A DNA stretch of 37,600 nucleotides, taken from NCBI RefSeq assembly GCF_005886535.1, contig NZ_PNDS01000032.1, positions 1-37,600 on the forward strand, written 5' to 3'. Of this stretch, positions 1 to 7,903 are shown piece by piece (the first letter of the stretch is position 1; each line of letters opens with the position of its first letter). The notes below the pieces were generated by a model that was given only the letters and a program-made list of their open reading frames with translations, did not search any database and had not been told where the DNA came from. This DNA is from Pseudoalteromonas sp. S2755. Its GTDB lineage: Bacteria > Pseudomonadota > Gammaproteobacteria > Enterobacterales > Alteromonadaceae. Both the position numbers and the translations under genes were made by a program.

Positions 1-136
1 TTGAAGGGTGAAATAGCATATTAGCTTCGTTAAAAATTTCTCATTTAGAACAAATAAATAGCAAAATTTTTGCCTTGCTACTAAAGCTATTTCCCCGCTT
101 CAAGATAGATCATTTACTTAATACAACTGGTATTAA
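1..136. repeat. Dispersed intergenic repeat, copy A (left part cut by the window edge)
   Basis: Bases 1-78 match 37513-37590 at the other end of the window with two mismatches, by eye. The element continues rightward with a near-palindrome around 60-72, the word ATAGATCATTTA at about 105-116, and ends near CAACTGGTATTA (about 125-136). That end is roughly the inverse complement of TAATACCAATTG at the left end of copy B. The unit is therefore probably about 200 bp with imperfect inverted ends, like a MITE or a family of intergenic repeats. A degenerate copy lies before erpA. No coding potential was seen. Confidence 0.75.
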
Positions 137-184
137 ATAGACCGAAGCTTTTGAAAAGCTTATTCAAAGCGTAGCTGAAAAAAC

Positions 185-210
185 AAAAAAAGCCCTGAGC
201 GGGCTTTTTA
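185..210 (-). terminator. Rho-independent terminator of hemL
   Basis: On the minus strand a GC-rich stem (AGCCC/GGGCT core, extended by A-T pairs) is followed by a run of seven T. It lies about 30 bases past the hemL stop codon. Confidence 0.85.
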
Positions 211-241
211 GATACAAACTAATATGGGGTGTAATCTGTGA

Positions 242-1522
242 TTACAACTTGGCAAATGCACGCTTTGCAGCATTGATAGTGTTAGCGATTTCTTCGTCAG
301 AATGCATTGTGCTCACGAAACCCGCTTCGAATGCAGATGGGGCTAAATAAACGCCTTCATCTAGCATCAGGTGGAAGAACTTTTTGAAGCGCTCTAGATC
401 GCATTCAGTTGCTTGTTGATAGCTGGTTACTTTCTTAGCGTCAGTAAAGAAGAAACCAAACATACCACCTGCGTAGTTAGTCGTAAGCGCGATACCTGCT
501 TCATCAGCAGCTGCTTGGAAGCCTTCGCACAGGGCTTTGCTCTTAGCTTCAAGCTCCGCGTGTAGTCCTTCTTTTGAAAGCAGCTCTAGCGCTTTTAAGC
601 CGGCAGCCATGGCTATTGGGTTACCAGACAGCGTACCTGCTTGATAAACAGGACCAACTGGGGCGATGTAATCCATGATTTCTTTTTTACCACCAAACGC
701 GCCCACTGGCATACCGCCACCAATCACTTTACCTAAACAGGTTAAGTCTGGAGTGATGTTATAGTACTGTTGAGCACCACCAAGTGCAACACGAAAGCCT
801 GTCATGACTTCATCAAAGATAAGTACACTTTGATTGTTAGTACATACTTCGCGTAGGCCTTCTAAAAAGCCTTCTACTGGTGGAATGCAGTTCATATTTC
901 CAGCTACTGGCTCGATGATCACACACGCGATTTGATCTTTGTACCGATCAAAAATCGCTTTTACTTCATCAAGGTTATTAAATGAAACCGTTAGCGTATG
1001 CTTAGCAAAGTCGGCAGGAATACCTGGGGAGTTAGGCACACCCATGGTAAGTGCACCTGAACCTGCTTTAACAAGCAAGGAGTCAGCGTGACCATGGTAA
1101 CAGCCTTCAAACTTTAAGATTTTATCGCGACCGGTGTAACCACGAGCAAGGCGAATGGCGCTCATGGTCGCTTCTGTACCTGAACTTACCATGCGCACTT
1201 TTTCAATAGATGGTACTAGCGCTTTTACTTTTTCCGCCATTAGGATTTCAGTTTCCGTCGGCGCGCCATACGAAAGGCCATTTTCAACTGCTTCAAGCAC
1301 TGCTTGTTTAATCTCAGGATGGTTATGACCTAAGATCATCGGACCCCAAGAGCCCACATAATCAATGTATTGTTTACCATCGGCATCAAAGGTGTGAACG
1401 CCTTCTGCTTTGGTGATAAATAGTGGTGTACCACCTACACCATTAAAAGCGCGAACAGGAGAATTGACGCCTCCAGGGATTGAGTCTTGGGCGCGTTTGA
1501 ATAAGTCTTGACTGATTGTCAT
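242..1522 (-). CDS. hemL: Glutamate-1-semialdehyde 2,1-aminomutase
   Basis: PLP-dependent enzyme of the C5 tetrapyrrole pathway. It converts glutamate-1-semialdehyde to 5-aminolevulinate in the cytoplasm. The 426-aa protein has the usual length for the family. The N-terminus carries the [11 protein letters not shown] signature. The PLP-binding lysine is K265 in [18 protein letters not shown], and the DEVMTGFR aspartate motif precedes it. The ATG has an AAGGA ribosome binding site 7-8 bases upstream, beginning inside the stop region of pyrB. The gap to pyrB is only 12 bases, so hemL is probably transcribed with pyrB and ends at the terminator at 185-210. hemJ, another tetrapyrrole gene, lies just upstream of pyrB. 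Identification is essentially certain; the operon is inferred from spacing. Confidence 0.97.
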   Translation of the reverse strand: MTISQDLFKRAQDSIPGGVNSPVRAFNGVGGTPLFITKAEGVHTFDADGKQYIDYVGSWGPMILGHNHPEIKQAVLEAVENGLSYGAPTETEILMAEKVKALVPSIEKVRMVSSGTEATMSAIRLARGYTGRDKILKFEGCYHGHADSLLVKAGSGALTMGVPNSPGIPADFAKHTLTVSFNNLDEVKAIFDRYKDQIACVIIEPVAGNMNCIPPVEGFLEGLREVCTNNQSVLIFDEVMTGFRVALGGAQQYYNITPDLTCLGKVIGGGMPVGAFGGKKEIMDYIAPVGPVYQAGTLSGNPIAMAAGLKALELLSKEGLHAELEAKSKALCEGFQAAADEAGIALTTNYAGGMFGFFFTDAKKVTSYQQATECDLERFKKFFHLMLDEGVYLAPSAFEAGFVSTMHSDEEIANTINAAKRAFAKL

Positions 1523-1534
1523 TGTCGATCCTTT

Positions 1535-2551
1535 TTAGCTTTCACGTTTGCGGCTAAACCAAGGTACTTCTACCTCGTATTTTTCCACTTGGTTTTCAAC
1601 ACCTAGCGTTAGGGCAAAAAGTGCCATACGGATCAATACACCATTTTGAACTTGGCGGAAGATAGCTAGGTTGTCATTGTTATTTAGGTCGTTGTCTAGC
1701 TCGTTTGCATCGCTGCGGCTATCGCGTGGTAATGGATGCATTAATACTGAGCTTGGTTTACAGTGAGCGTCGTAAATTGCTTGGCTGATCCTAAAACCGC
1801 CACGGTATTTGTTTGCTTCTTCTTGAGACGGGAAACGCTCTTCTTGAATACGGGTTTGGTAAACGATATCGGCAGCTAAATTGCCTTCCATCTTAGACAC
1901 GACTTCAATACGGTGACCTGCATTGTCTACGACATCTAAAATAGACTGAGGCATTTGTAAGCCATCCGGTGCAACCATCGTAAAGCGGATATCTTTATAG
2001 TGACTAAGTAGCTTGGATAAGGAATGTACGGTGCGACCATACTTTAAATCACCAACTAGCGCGATGTGCATGCCGTCAATTCCAGTACCAAAGCGGCTAA
2101 GCTCTCGGTCAATTGTCAGTAAGTCTAACAGTGCTTGAGTTGGATGCTCATTAGGGCCATCGCCACCGTTGATGACAGGAACGTCGGAACCGGTTGCAAA
2201 CTCGGCAACTGAGCCTGCGTCTGGGTGGCGCATTGCCACGGCGTCAGCATAAGCAGAAATCACGCGGGCGGTATCATACAAAGATTCGCCTTTTGCCAGT
2301 GCTGAGCTTTGCATACCTGTGGTTTCACGGACGAGGCCGCCCAACAGGTTAAATGCGGTGCCGAAACTGACGCGTGTTCTCGTACTTGGTTCAAAGAATA
2401 GATTTGCCAAAATCGCCCCATTGAGTACTTGGGTACGTTTTTGCTTTTTAGCATAGGGTTCCATTTTTTTGGCAATGGAGAAGATGTGTTCAATAGAATC
2501 TCTGTCTAATTGATTGACAGAAAGAATGTTTTCACCTTGGAAACTGAACAT
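1535..2551 (-). CDS. pyrB: Aspartate carbamoyltransferase catalytic chain
   Basis: Catalyses the committed step of pyrimidine synthesis: carbamoyl phosphate plus aspartate to carbamoyl aspartate. The carbamoyl-phosphate signature FFEPSTRTR is at residues 52-60, followed by HPTQALLDL and the HPLPR loop near the C-terminus. I start it at the ATG at 2551 (338 aa) because AGGA lies 8 bases upstream and the protein then begins MFSFQGENILSVNQL, as expected for this subgroup. An in-frame GTG at 2614 would add 21 residues without stops, but no good ribosome binding site was seen there. No pyrI regulatory-chain gene is adjacent, so allosteric control of the E. coli type is not supported by this context. 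hemL follows 12 bases downstream. Confidence 0.95.
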   Translation of the reverse strand: MFSFQGENILSVNQLDRDSIEHIFSIAKKMEPYAKKQKRTQVLNGAILANLFFEPSTRTRVSFGTAFNLLGGLVRETTGMQSSALAKGESLYDTARVISAYADAVAMRHPDAGSVAEFATGSDVPVINGGDGPNEHPTQALLDLLTIDRELSRFGTGIDGMHIALVGDLKYGRTVHSLSKLLSHYKDIRFTMVAPDGLQMPQSILDVVDNAGHRIEVVSKMEGNLAADIVYQTRIQEERFPSQEEANKYRGGFRISQAIYDAHCKPSSVLMHPLPRDSRSDANELDNDLNNNDNLAIFRQVQNGVLIRMALFALTLGVENQVEKYEVEVPWFSRKRES

Positions 2552-2643
2552 TTGGCGATTCCTAAAGACAAATTGACTACCGGGTTGCAGGTCGCTTACC
2601 CAACCAGATAACACGCAGACTGTGGGCGGTTACTTAGGCGCAT

Positions 2644-2649
2644 ATTATA
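2644..2649 (-). promoter_or_regulatory. -10 element of the pyrB-hemL promoter
   Basis: A perfect TATAAT on the minus strand, 92 bases upstream of the chosen pyrB ATG and inside the gap between hemJ and pyrB. No good -35 hexamer was found at 16-18 bases, so the element may be extended or activator-dependent. The 5' leader would be about 85 nt. No U-tract attenuator was seen in it. Confidence 0.5.
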
Positions 2650-2674
2650 CCCAAGTACCCCCGATAATGCACGG

Positions 2675-3109
2675 TTACAGTGCAGGTTTTAAAACGGCAA
2701 GAAAGACAATGGCTAATAGGATTAATACGGGAAATTCATTGAAAAAACGATAGAACTTGTCGCTTTTACGATTGCGATCATGTTTGAAGTCGGCAAGTAA
2801 TTTAAAGCAATAACCATGATACATATAGAGTAAAATCACTAAAGTCAGTTTATAGTGTAGCCACATACTGTGCTTAAACCACTCACGTCCGTATTCTGTA
2901 ATCGTTAAGACCCCAAACACAGCGGTGAGAATAGCAAATGGGGTTACAAAAAAGAGCAGACGGCGCTCCATGATTTTGAGCATTGAGCTGCAAGATTTTT
3001 CTTCCGTCATCGCGTGATATACAAATAGACGTGGCAGATAAAAAATCCCTGCAAACCAGGCAATCATAAAAAAGATATGTAAGGCTTTATACGTTAGCAA
3101 TAAGCTCAT
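2675..3109 (-). CDS. hemJ: Protoporphyrinogen IX oxidase, HemJ family
   Basis: Membrane enzyme that oxidises protoporphyrinogen IX to protoporphyrin IX, the penultimate step of haem synthesis, in bacteria lacking HemG/HemY. The 144-aa protein has about four membrane helices (roughly residues 8-30, 50-70, 84-100 and 124-143). It has the family's conserved histidine in helix 1 (H11) and an HYKL motif (H85, K87). The ATG at 3109 is preferred over an in-frame GTG at 3121 because GTGGA lies 7 bases before it and the product then begins directly with helix 1. The ClC gene ends 20 bases upstream, so the two may be co-transcribed. Its presence close to hemL, separated only by pyrB, supports the haem assignment. 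Confidence 0.88.
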   Translation of the reverse strand: MSLLLTYKALHIFFMIAWFAGIFYLPRLFVYHAMTEEKSCSSMLKIMERRLLFFVTPFAILTAVFGVLTITEYGREWFKHSMWLHYKLTLVILLYMYHGYCFKLLADFKHDRNRKSDKFYRFFNEFPVLILLAIVFLAVLKPAL

Positions 3110-3129
3110 TATAAATTCCACTTTTTAGA

Positions 3130-4821
3130 CTAGAGTAAACTGTTTCTGGTGGTGAGTATGTGACGAATTTGATCCCATCGCAATAACCCAAGTATTTGTT
3201 TATCATCCTTTTGATTATAAATATACACCGCGCCCGAACGCTTGTCTTTTAGCACATCAAAGGCATCAGCTAAGGTCGCTTGTGTGCTTAATCCTTGTAG
3301 TTCGATATAAGAGACAGATACGCTACCTTCAGAGATTAAGTTCAAATCGTATTCCGCTAAGCGGTAGCCGCTGTGTTCGTCATAAACAATGAGCGGCGTT
3401 TGGCTATCAACAGCAGACAGGGTCTCTTTTATTTGCTCTTTATCGTCAGAATAGAGCAGCTTAAAATTTTCATCCATCTCAGCTACTATTCCTACTTTCT
3501 GTAATGCCTCTTTTGCGGGGGATACTTGGTAAGGCAGTCCTTGGAAATCTAGTTGTTGAATAAAAATAGAGCGATTGCCAAATGCCTGTAAAGCAGTCAC
3601 ATAAGCTGTGGTGATCACCAGCATAGCTGGAACGATTATTTTTGGATTGGAAGTAAGCTCCATTACCGCAGTGAGCGCAGCAAGTGGAGCGTGTAATGTT
3701 GCAGCAAGTAAGCCTGCCATACCGAGAACACCATAAGTTCCCGCAACATCGACACTGGGCTCAATAAATTGAGCAAAGAAAGACATCAAGGTGCCCATGA
3801 TAACCCCAAGCCCGATCACTGGACCAATAAGGCCGCCAGGTATACCAAGTCCAATCGCAAATAATGTTGCCATCAGCTTGGCAATCAATATTGTGGTAAG
3901 TAGTTGCAAGTTGTGAGGGGATTCAACAGCTTGGGTGATAGCGCTCATGCCTGAGCCCATGGCCCCCGGTACGGCATAGCCAATTAATCCTGCAATTAAA
4001 CCCGCTAATAAAAGACGAGGAAACATACTGATGGGCTTAAAAGTTTTGATGATCAGCATCAGGTTTTGATTAAAGGCAAAAGCAACCGCCCCCAAAGCCG
4101 CACCACACATAATTAAATAAGGATAATGCCAAAAGCTCAATGGGGTGATATGAATGAGTGCCAGCTCTGAGCTATTGCCAAATACATATTGCGTGCTCAT
4201 TGCACCGATCACTGAAGCTAACATCACGGGAACAAAAATATGGATTTTATACTCCCTGAGCACGACTTCCATGACGAATATCACCGCCGCGAGCGGAGTA
4301 TTAAATGAGGCAGCAATCCCTGCAGCTACACCGCAGCCGGCTAAAGTTCGCGCTGCATTGAGTGGTAGATGTAAACGCTCAGACAGAATGCTCGCAGCTG
4401 TTGCCCCCATGTGCACAGATGGCCCTTCTCGACCAACAGAAAAGCCACTGATCAAAGCAACGGCACCACCAAAAAATTGGTTAGCAGAATTCCAAATTGG
4501 CATATGACCGTAGTGGTGTTTGATCCGATTGATCACATATGGAATACCCAAACGGTAGTGCTTAAACCCAGTTAAGGCAGCAAAGACTGCGATGAGTAAC
4601 GCAGCAAGCACGGGCAAAAATAGTCGATGTAGCTCAGAAAGCTCAGTAAAGTCATCAGGTTTATCGAGAAATGTGCCTTGGATTAATTCAATAGTAAGAC
4701 GAAAAGCAATGATAAGTATCGCCGCAAGTAGGCCTGCACCGGCGCCAAGTAGGCACAGTTGCGCTGAAGTTTTGGGTTTTGCAAGGCTTCGTCTTAATGC
4801 ATCCAACGACATGAACGTCAT
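3130..4821 (-). CDS. ClC-family chloride channel/transporter with C-terminal CBS-like region
   Basis: Polytopic inner-membrane anion protein (563 aa). The gating-glutamate motif GREGP is present (E132), as are IPGGLIGP and the repeated TPLAA/APLAA helix signatures. Residues after about 440 form a soluble tail resembling a CBS pair (VYDEHSGYRLAEY; DKQILGLLRWDQI). By manual alignment to E. coli ClcA, the selectivity serine (S107) is replaced by L91, the internal proton glutamate (E203) by V186, and Y445 by F420. This is unlike the classical Cl-/H+ antiporter and recalls channel-type members, so the transport mode is uncertain. Start: ATG at 4821; the ATG at 4812 is an alternative with a GGA nine bases upstream. 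hemJ follows 20 bases downstream. Confidence 0.9.
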   Translation of the reverse strand: MTFMSLDALRRSLAKPKTSAQLCLLGAGAGLLAAILIIAFRLTIELIQGTFLDKPDDFTELSELHRLFLPVLAALLIAVFAALTGFKHYRLGIPYVINRIKHHYGHMPIWNSANQFFGGAVALISGFSVGREGPSVHMGATAASILSERLHLPLNAARTLAGCGVAAGIAASFNTPLAAVIFVMEVVLREYKIHIFVPVMLASVIGAMSTQYVFGNSSELALIHITPLSFWHYPYLIMCGAALGAVAFAFNQNLMLIIKTFKPISMFPRLLLAGLIAGLIGYAVPGAMGSGMSAITQAVESPHNLQLLTTILIAKLMATLFAIGLGIPGGLIGPVIGLGVIMGTLMSFFAQFIEPSVDVAGTYGVLGMAGLLAATLHAPLAALTAVMELTSNPKIIVPAMLVITTAYVTALQAFGNRSIFIQQLDFQGLPYQVSPAKEALQKVGIVAEMDENFKLLYSDDKEQIKETLSAVDSQTPLIVYDEHSGYRLAEYDLNLISEGSVSVSYIELQGLSTQATLADAFDVLKDKRSGAVYIYNQKDDKQILGLLRWDQIRHILTTRNSLL

Positions 4822-5148
4822 TCCACAATAGTAAACTGCTTAAGAATATCAAATTTTTTACACTAAGTCCTTGTGCTAACGCAATTTAACTGAAGCAATA
4901 GTATTATTTTCTTTGCTTAAGCATATAGAGACTAATTTATATCAAAATATATTTAATATCGGGTCACATTCAAGGTTAAAAACTTCTCAATGACAACAAA
5001 TAAATAGAAACGTTTTTACGGGTGAGCGAAGCGTTCTTTCTTTCAAAAATAGATCATTTATCAAAGATAATTGGTGCGAACGCTATACTTGATTAAAATA
5101 CTCAGGTATTAGATAATTTGCAGATTACAGGATTAGGGGTCTAAATCT
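4822..5148. other. Intergenic region between divergent clc and erpA
   Basis: No convincing open reading frame. It holds a degenerate repeat copy (about 4975-5078) and a candidate erpA -10 box, TATACT, at 5084-5089, without a clear -35 at ideal spacing. AT-rich runs at 4845-4965 probably contain the clc promoter on the minus strand, but no well-spaced pair could be picked. I looked for a full IscR-type palindrome before erpA and did not find a convincing one. Confidence 0.5.
4975..5078. repeat. Degenerate copy C of the dispersed intergenic repeat
   Basis: It aligns in the same orientation with copies A and B. Matching blocks are TAAAAACTTCTCA, ACAACAAATAAATAG, a TTTTTNC stretch, AATAGATCATTTA and an AATTGG end. 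It is clearly more diverged than A versus B (76 of 78 identical), suggesting an old insertion. Confidence 0.55.
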
Positions 5149-5487
5149 ATGTCTGAACAATTACCAATTCAGTTTTCTGACGCTGCCGCAAGCCGCGTAA
5201 AAGAACTTATTGAAGAAGAAGAGAATGCCAATCTTAAGCTACGCGTGTATGTAACGGGTGGCGGTTGCTCAGGCTTTCAATATGGTTTCACTTTCGATGA
5301 AAAAGTAAATCCGGGCGATTTGGAAATCGTCAAAAACGGTGTCACTATGGTTGTTGATCCAATGAGTATTCAGTACTTAATTGACGGTATCGTAGATTAT
5401 ACTGAAGGACTTGAAGGCGCACGTTTCTTTGTGAACAACCCCAATGCGACAACTACCTGTGGCTGTGGTGCAAGCTTCAGCGTCTAG
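5149..5487 (+). CDS. erpA: Iron-sulfur cluster insertion protein ErpA
   Basis: A-type carrier that delivers [2Fe-2S] or [4Fe-4S] clusters to apoproteins, including isoprenoid-synthesis enzymes. The 112-aa protein has the invariant three cysteines C40 (GGGCSGF), C104 and C106 (TTCGCG), and begins close to the usual ErpA start. A GGGG-containing ribosome binding site lies about 9 bases before the ATG. The gene is monocistronic: it is preceded by its own gap and followed by a hairpin terminator at 5512-5545. Confidence 0.97.
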   Translation: MSEQLPIQFSDAAASRVKELIEEEENANLKLRVYVTGGGCSGFQYGFTFDEKVNPGDLEIVKNGVTMVVDPMSIQYLIDGIVDYTEGLEGARFFVNNPNATTTCGCGASFSV

Positions 5488-5511
5488 GCATTATTCGTGC
5501 TACGTTCCGAT

Positions 5512-5545
5512 AAAGAGTCATGCTTTTGCCATGGCTCTTTTTGTT
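5512..5545 (+). terminator. Terminator of erpA
   Basis: Stem AAAGAGTCATG / CATGGCTCTTT (one G-U pair) with a 7-base loop, followed by TTG and a further T run. It lies 24 bases after the erpA stop. Confidence 0.8.
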
Positions 5546-5577
5546 TTTGCCCACCACAACTCAATTTGCTTTATTCG

Positions 5578-5754
5578 CTAAAAACTACCTGTTAGATACA
5601 TCATTAAGACGAAAAAACCTAAAACAAAAGATGAAAATACTAAGATGTAGATAAAGCCTTTTTTTCCTTGCTTAAGCGGCACGCCGTTTGAACGAAGGAA
5701 GTAAATCCAGCCTAAGCACAATAGAATTGGCAGTAAAAACAGTAATCGAATCAT
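5578..5754 (-). CDS. Small two-helix membrane protein (58 aa), function unknown
   Basis: This short reading frame starts at an ATG at 5754 and ends at a TAG at 5578-5580. The product begins MIRLLFLLPILLCLGWIYF (helix 1, residues 3-19). A basic loop with KQGKKG follows at about 29-34, then a second hydrophobic helix (about 34-54). The composition and the positive inter-helix loop look like a real inner-membrane protein rather than chance. A GGGG run ten bases upstream could serve as ribosome binding site, though the spacing is long. It converges on erpA, with the erpA terminator between them. I have an impression of similar short proteins in related marine bacteria but cannot name a family. 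Confidence 0.65.
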   Translation of the reverse strand: MIRLLFLLPILLCLGWIYFLRSNGVPLKQGKKGFIYILVFSSFVLGFFVLMMYLTGSF

Positions 5755-6223
5755 CTAGTAATAGCCCCTTTTTTAACCACTTAGTAAATGTTAGCTGTAA
5801 GTTTTTATTTTTTAAAGAAAAATAATTTATTTCAAATACTGGTACATTTTTTAAAAAATTTGTTAAAGTGTTACTGGATATTACAACCCTTAATGAATTA
5901 ATAAAAAGTAAAAAATTAATTAGGTGTTACTCGTGTTTTAGTCTATACCTAATTGGGTACATAGGGACAAGTTAACATTTTGTCTACGTGCTACCGGCTT
6001 GGAACAACTTATTTCAGATAGCTGGTAAGTTGTACCGTATTCAGGGTAAACTGTAAGCTTGAGCGATTTCTGAAGGTAAAGTGCTGAGTTCATACAGGCT
6101 TAACATTTTGCATTGTAGAGTCCCTCGATAAGTTACAACGGTAATATTTAGATAATAACTAAATGAGACGGGCATATTTCATTTAGATAATTTAGTCTTT
6201 CATCTAGTAGGAGATGTATAATT
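5755..6223. other. Long leader region upstream of the XRE gene, rich in inverted repeats
   Basis: No supported gene. Structures seen: AATTAGGT/ACCTAATT inverted repeat (5918-5925 / 5947-5954); a hairpin GGAACAACTTA / TAAGTTGTACC (6001-6011 / 6026-6036, ten of eleven pairs, 14-nt loop); a direct repeat TTAACATTTTG at about 5973 and 6100; and the operator-like repeat listed separately at 6146-6191. No T-tract follows the hairpin, so it is not an ordinary terminator. The region could hold the promoter, a structured 5' UTR or a small RNA. Confidence 0.5.
6146..6191. promoter_or_regulatory. Operator-like repeat before the XRE regulator gene
   Basis: Perfect inverted repeat CTAAATGA (6159-6166) and TCATTTAG (6179-6186), with arm centres 20 bp apart (two helical turns). 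It is overlaid on a direct repeat ATTTAGATAAT (6146-6156 and 6181-6191). Each direct-repeat copy contains GATAAT, which could be a -10 hexamer. Position (38 bases before the ATG) and symmetry fit autoregulation by the XRE protein; this is inference. Confidence 0.45.
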
Positions 6224-6466
6224 ATGATGGGTAAAACGGTTTCTTCTGAAGAAAACGGTAAACTAACCAAGTGGCTAAAATCTAAGCGCCACGAGAAAGG
6301 TCACACAATGCGTAGTCTTGCGCAGGTTTTAGGTACGCCTCATTCATTCATCGGTAAAATTGAAAACCAAGAGCGTCGATTGGATGTCATTGAGTTTTTA
6401 CGTTACTGCGAAGCGTTAGAAGTTGATCCTTATGAAGGCTTACAGCTAATCAAAGAAGATCAATAA
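6224..6466 (+). CDS. Small XRE-family helix-turn-helix regulator
   Basis: An 80-aa protein that is almost entirely one HTH domain. LTKWLKSKRHEKGHTMRSLA and the following VLGTPHSFIGKIENQERRLD (about residues 14-55) show the XRE pattern, including the recognition-helix region SFIGKIENQERR. A short C-terminal helix ends DPYEGLQLIKEDQ. There is no second domain, so it probably binds DNA as a dimer. AGGAG lies ten bases before the ATG; a second ATG follows immediately. It is monocistronic with its own terminator. The target is unknown, and the symmetric repeat upstream suggests self-regulation. Confidence 0.85.
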   Translation: MMGKTVSSEENGKLTKWLKSKRHEKGHTMRSLAQVLGTPHSFIGKIENQERRLDVIEFLRYCEALEVDPYEGLQLIKEDQ

Positions 6467-6488
6467 GCGTTTAGTTAGCAAGCGTAAA

Positions 6489-6517
6489 AGGTGCAAGGAC
6501 CTGCACCTCTAGTTTTT
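6489..6517. terminator. Bidirectional terminator between the XRE gene and ampG
   Basis: Perfect stem AGGTGCA / TGCACCT (6489-6495 / 6502-6508) followed by CTAGTTTTT on the plus strand and by CTTTTA on the minus strand. The right arm abuts the ampG stop codon. Confidence 0.8.
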
Positions 6518-7894
6518 ACTAGCATGATACGCCTTTTCAATAGCATAAAGCTTGTGCCGAATTAAATATAAAAACAATAATGACGGAAGCACCATAAGCG
6601 CAGTTAGCGCGAAGAAGAGTGCCCAATTACCTCCAAGCAAATCATCTATCACAAAACCACTATAGCCTGATAGCACGGTACGGCCTAAACTGCCAAGTGA
6701 TGCCAGTAAGGCATAGTGGGTCGCACTAAATGCTCTATCACAGAGCATAGAAATAAACGCCACCATGGCTACCAGTGACCAAGCTTGGGTAAAGCCGTCC
6801 ACCACAATTGCTAGCGCGTATAGGTGTTCTTTGGGGCCTGCAAGTGCAATCCAAGAAAACATTAAATTTGATGCGGCCATAGCGACACCACTGATAAACA
6901 AGCCTTTTACGATACCGTACTTGTGGTTAAAAATACTGCCAAGAAATGCAAATACTATAGTGATCACACCGGTCCCAAGTTTGGAATATTGTCCGATTTG
7001 GGTGTTTGAAAATCCCACTTCTTTGTAAAATACGATGGACATTCGGGCTAAAAAGGCCTCTCCTATCTTAAATAGGAAAATAAAGGCAAGTAGAGCACAT
7101 GCTGTTTTAACCCCATTTTTTTCAAAAAATCGCTTAAAGGGTTCTACCAGAGTCACGGCAAGCCAAGCATAGGTCTTTTTAGAAGCATTTGATGAAGCGC
7201 TGTGGTTAAGTTTTTGCTCGTAACTCTCTAGTAGCTGAGCCTGTACCTGCTCGCGATGAGACTTTGGCTCTTTTGCCAACAAAGTGACTACTAATAAACA
7301 TACTACGATGACGCTTAGCATCTGATAGATAATGGGCCAACTAAAACCGGGTAAATCAGCCATAAAGAAAGGAATTGCACCAAGTAAGGCATAGCCAGAC
7401 CACCAACCTGAAGTCGCCATGGCTGCCGCTGCTGTTGCTTTTTCACTTTCGTCTTCTGGTAAAATGTCGATGCGATAAGCATCTATTGCAATATCTTGGG
7501 TAGCTGAAAATAACGCAATAATAAAGCACAATAATGCAGCATGCGAAAGATTGTCTTTAATTGAAATAGTGGCCAATGCGAAGGTGGCAACAATAATAAT
7601 CAACTGGCAACTTGCTATCCAGCTTCGTCTTTGCCCCAAGTGATTATACAGCAGGGGGATTTTTATTCGGTCAACGAGTGGGGACCACAAAAAGTTGATT
7701 GTATAGGCGCCATATACTAAGCCAAATAGGCCAATGGTGCTGCGGCTTAACCCTTCATCTTTAAGCCAAGCTGACATCACCGAGCCAATCAATACCCAAG
7801 GAAAACCGCTACTTATTCCAAAAGCAAAGACAGTTAATAGACGTTTGTCTTTGTAATAACTAAGATATTGCGAAAAGCTAGATGATATCAACAT
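6509..7894 (-). CDS. ampG: AmpG-family muropeptide permease (MFS)
   Basis: Inner-membrane major-facilitator protein of 461 aa with about 12-14 helices. AmpG imports GlcNAc-anhydroMurNAc peptides for cell-wall recycling and, in species with AmpR/AmpC, feeds beta-lactamase induction. Family marks seen: the N-terminal GISSGFPWVLIGS, SPLVDRI after helix 2, and SATQDIAIDAYR in helix 4-5. yajG lies two genes upstream in the same operon, as in the E. coli yajG-ampG pair, which supports AmpG over an unrelated sugar transporter. The start is ten bases after the cyclophilin gene. An ATG follows an AAAGGG-like site less well spaced than its neighbours. Confidence 0.88.
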   Translation of the reverse strand: MLISSSFSQYLSYYKDKRLLTVFAFGISSGFPWVLIGSVMSAWLKDEGLSRSTIGLFGLVYGAYTINFLWSPLVDRIKIPLLYNHLGQRRSWIASCQLIIIVATFALATISIKDNLSHAALLCFIIALFSATQDIAIDAYRIDILPEDESEKATAAAAMATSGWWSGYALLGAIPFFMADLPGFSWPIIYQMLSVIVVCLLVVTLLAKEPKSHREQVQAQLLESYEQKLNHSASSNASKKTYAWLAVTLVEPFKRFFEKNGVKTACALLAFIFLFKIGEAFLARMSIVFYKEVGFSNTQIGQYSKLGTGVITIVFAFLGSIFNHKYGIVKGLFISGVAMAASNLMFSWIALAGPKEHLYALAIVVDGFTQAWSLVAMVAFISMLCDRAFSATHYALLASLGSLGRTVLSGYSGFVIDDLLGGNWALFFALTALMVLPSLLFLYLIRHKLYAIEKAYHASKN

Positions 7895-7903
7895 AAAAGG
7901 GTA

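Noticed and set aside
2551..2614. N-terminal extension of PyrB from a GTG at 2614
   Set aside because: The frame is open, but the ATG at 2551 has AGGA at good spacing and matches the family start; the GTG has no such site.
4154..4831. Plus-strand reading frames opposite the ClC gene
   Set aside because: Low-complexity serine/alanine-rich products antisense to a strongly supported membrane protein; typical shadow frames.
5084..5148. IscR operator before erpA
   Set aside because: Expected from E. coli regulation, but no palindrome close to the known IscR patterns could be found by eye.
5938..6093. A 51-codon minus-strand reading frame in the leader of the XRE gene
   Set aside because: No ribosome binding site, no hydrophobic or domain pattern, composition like chance. 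It lies across the inverted repeats, which explain the region better.
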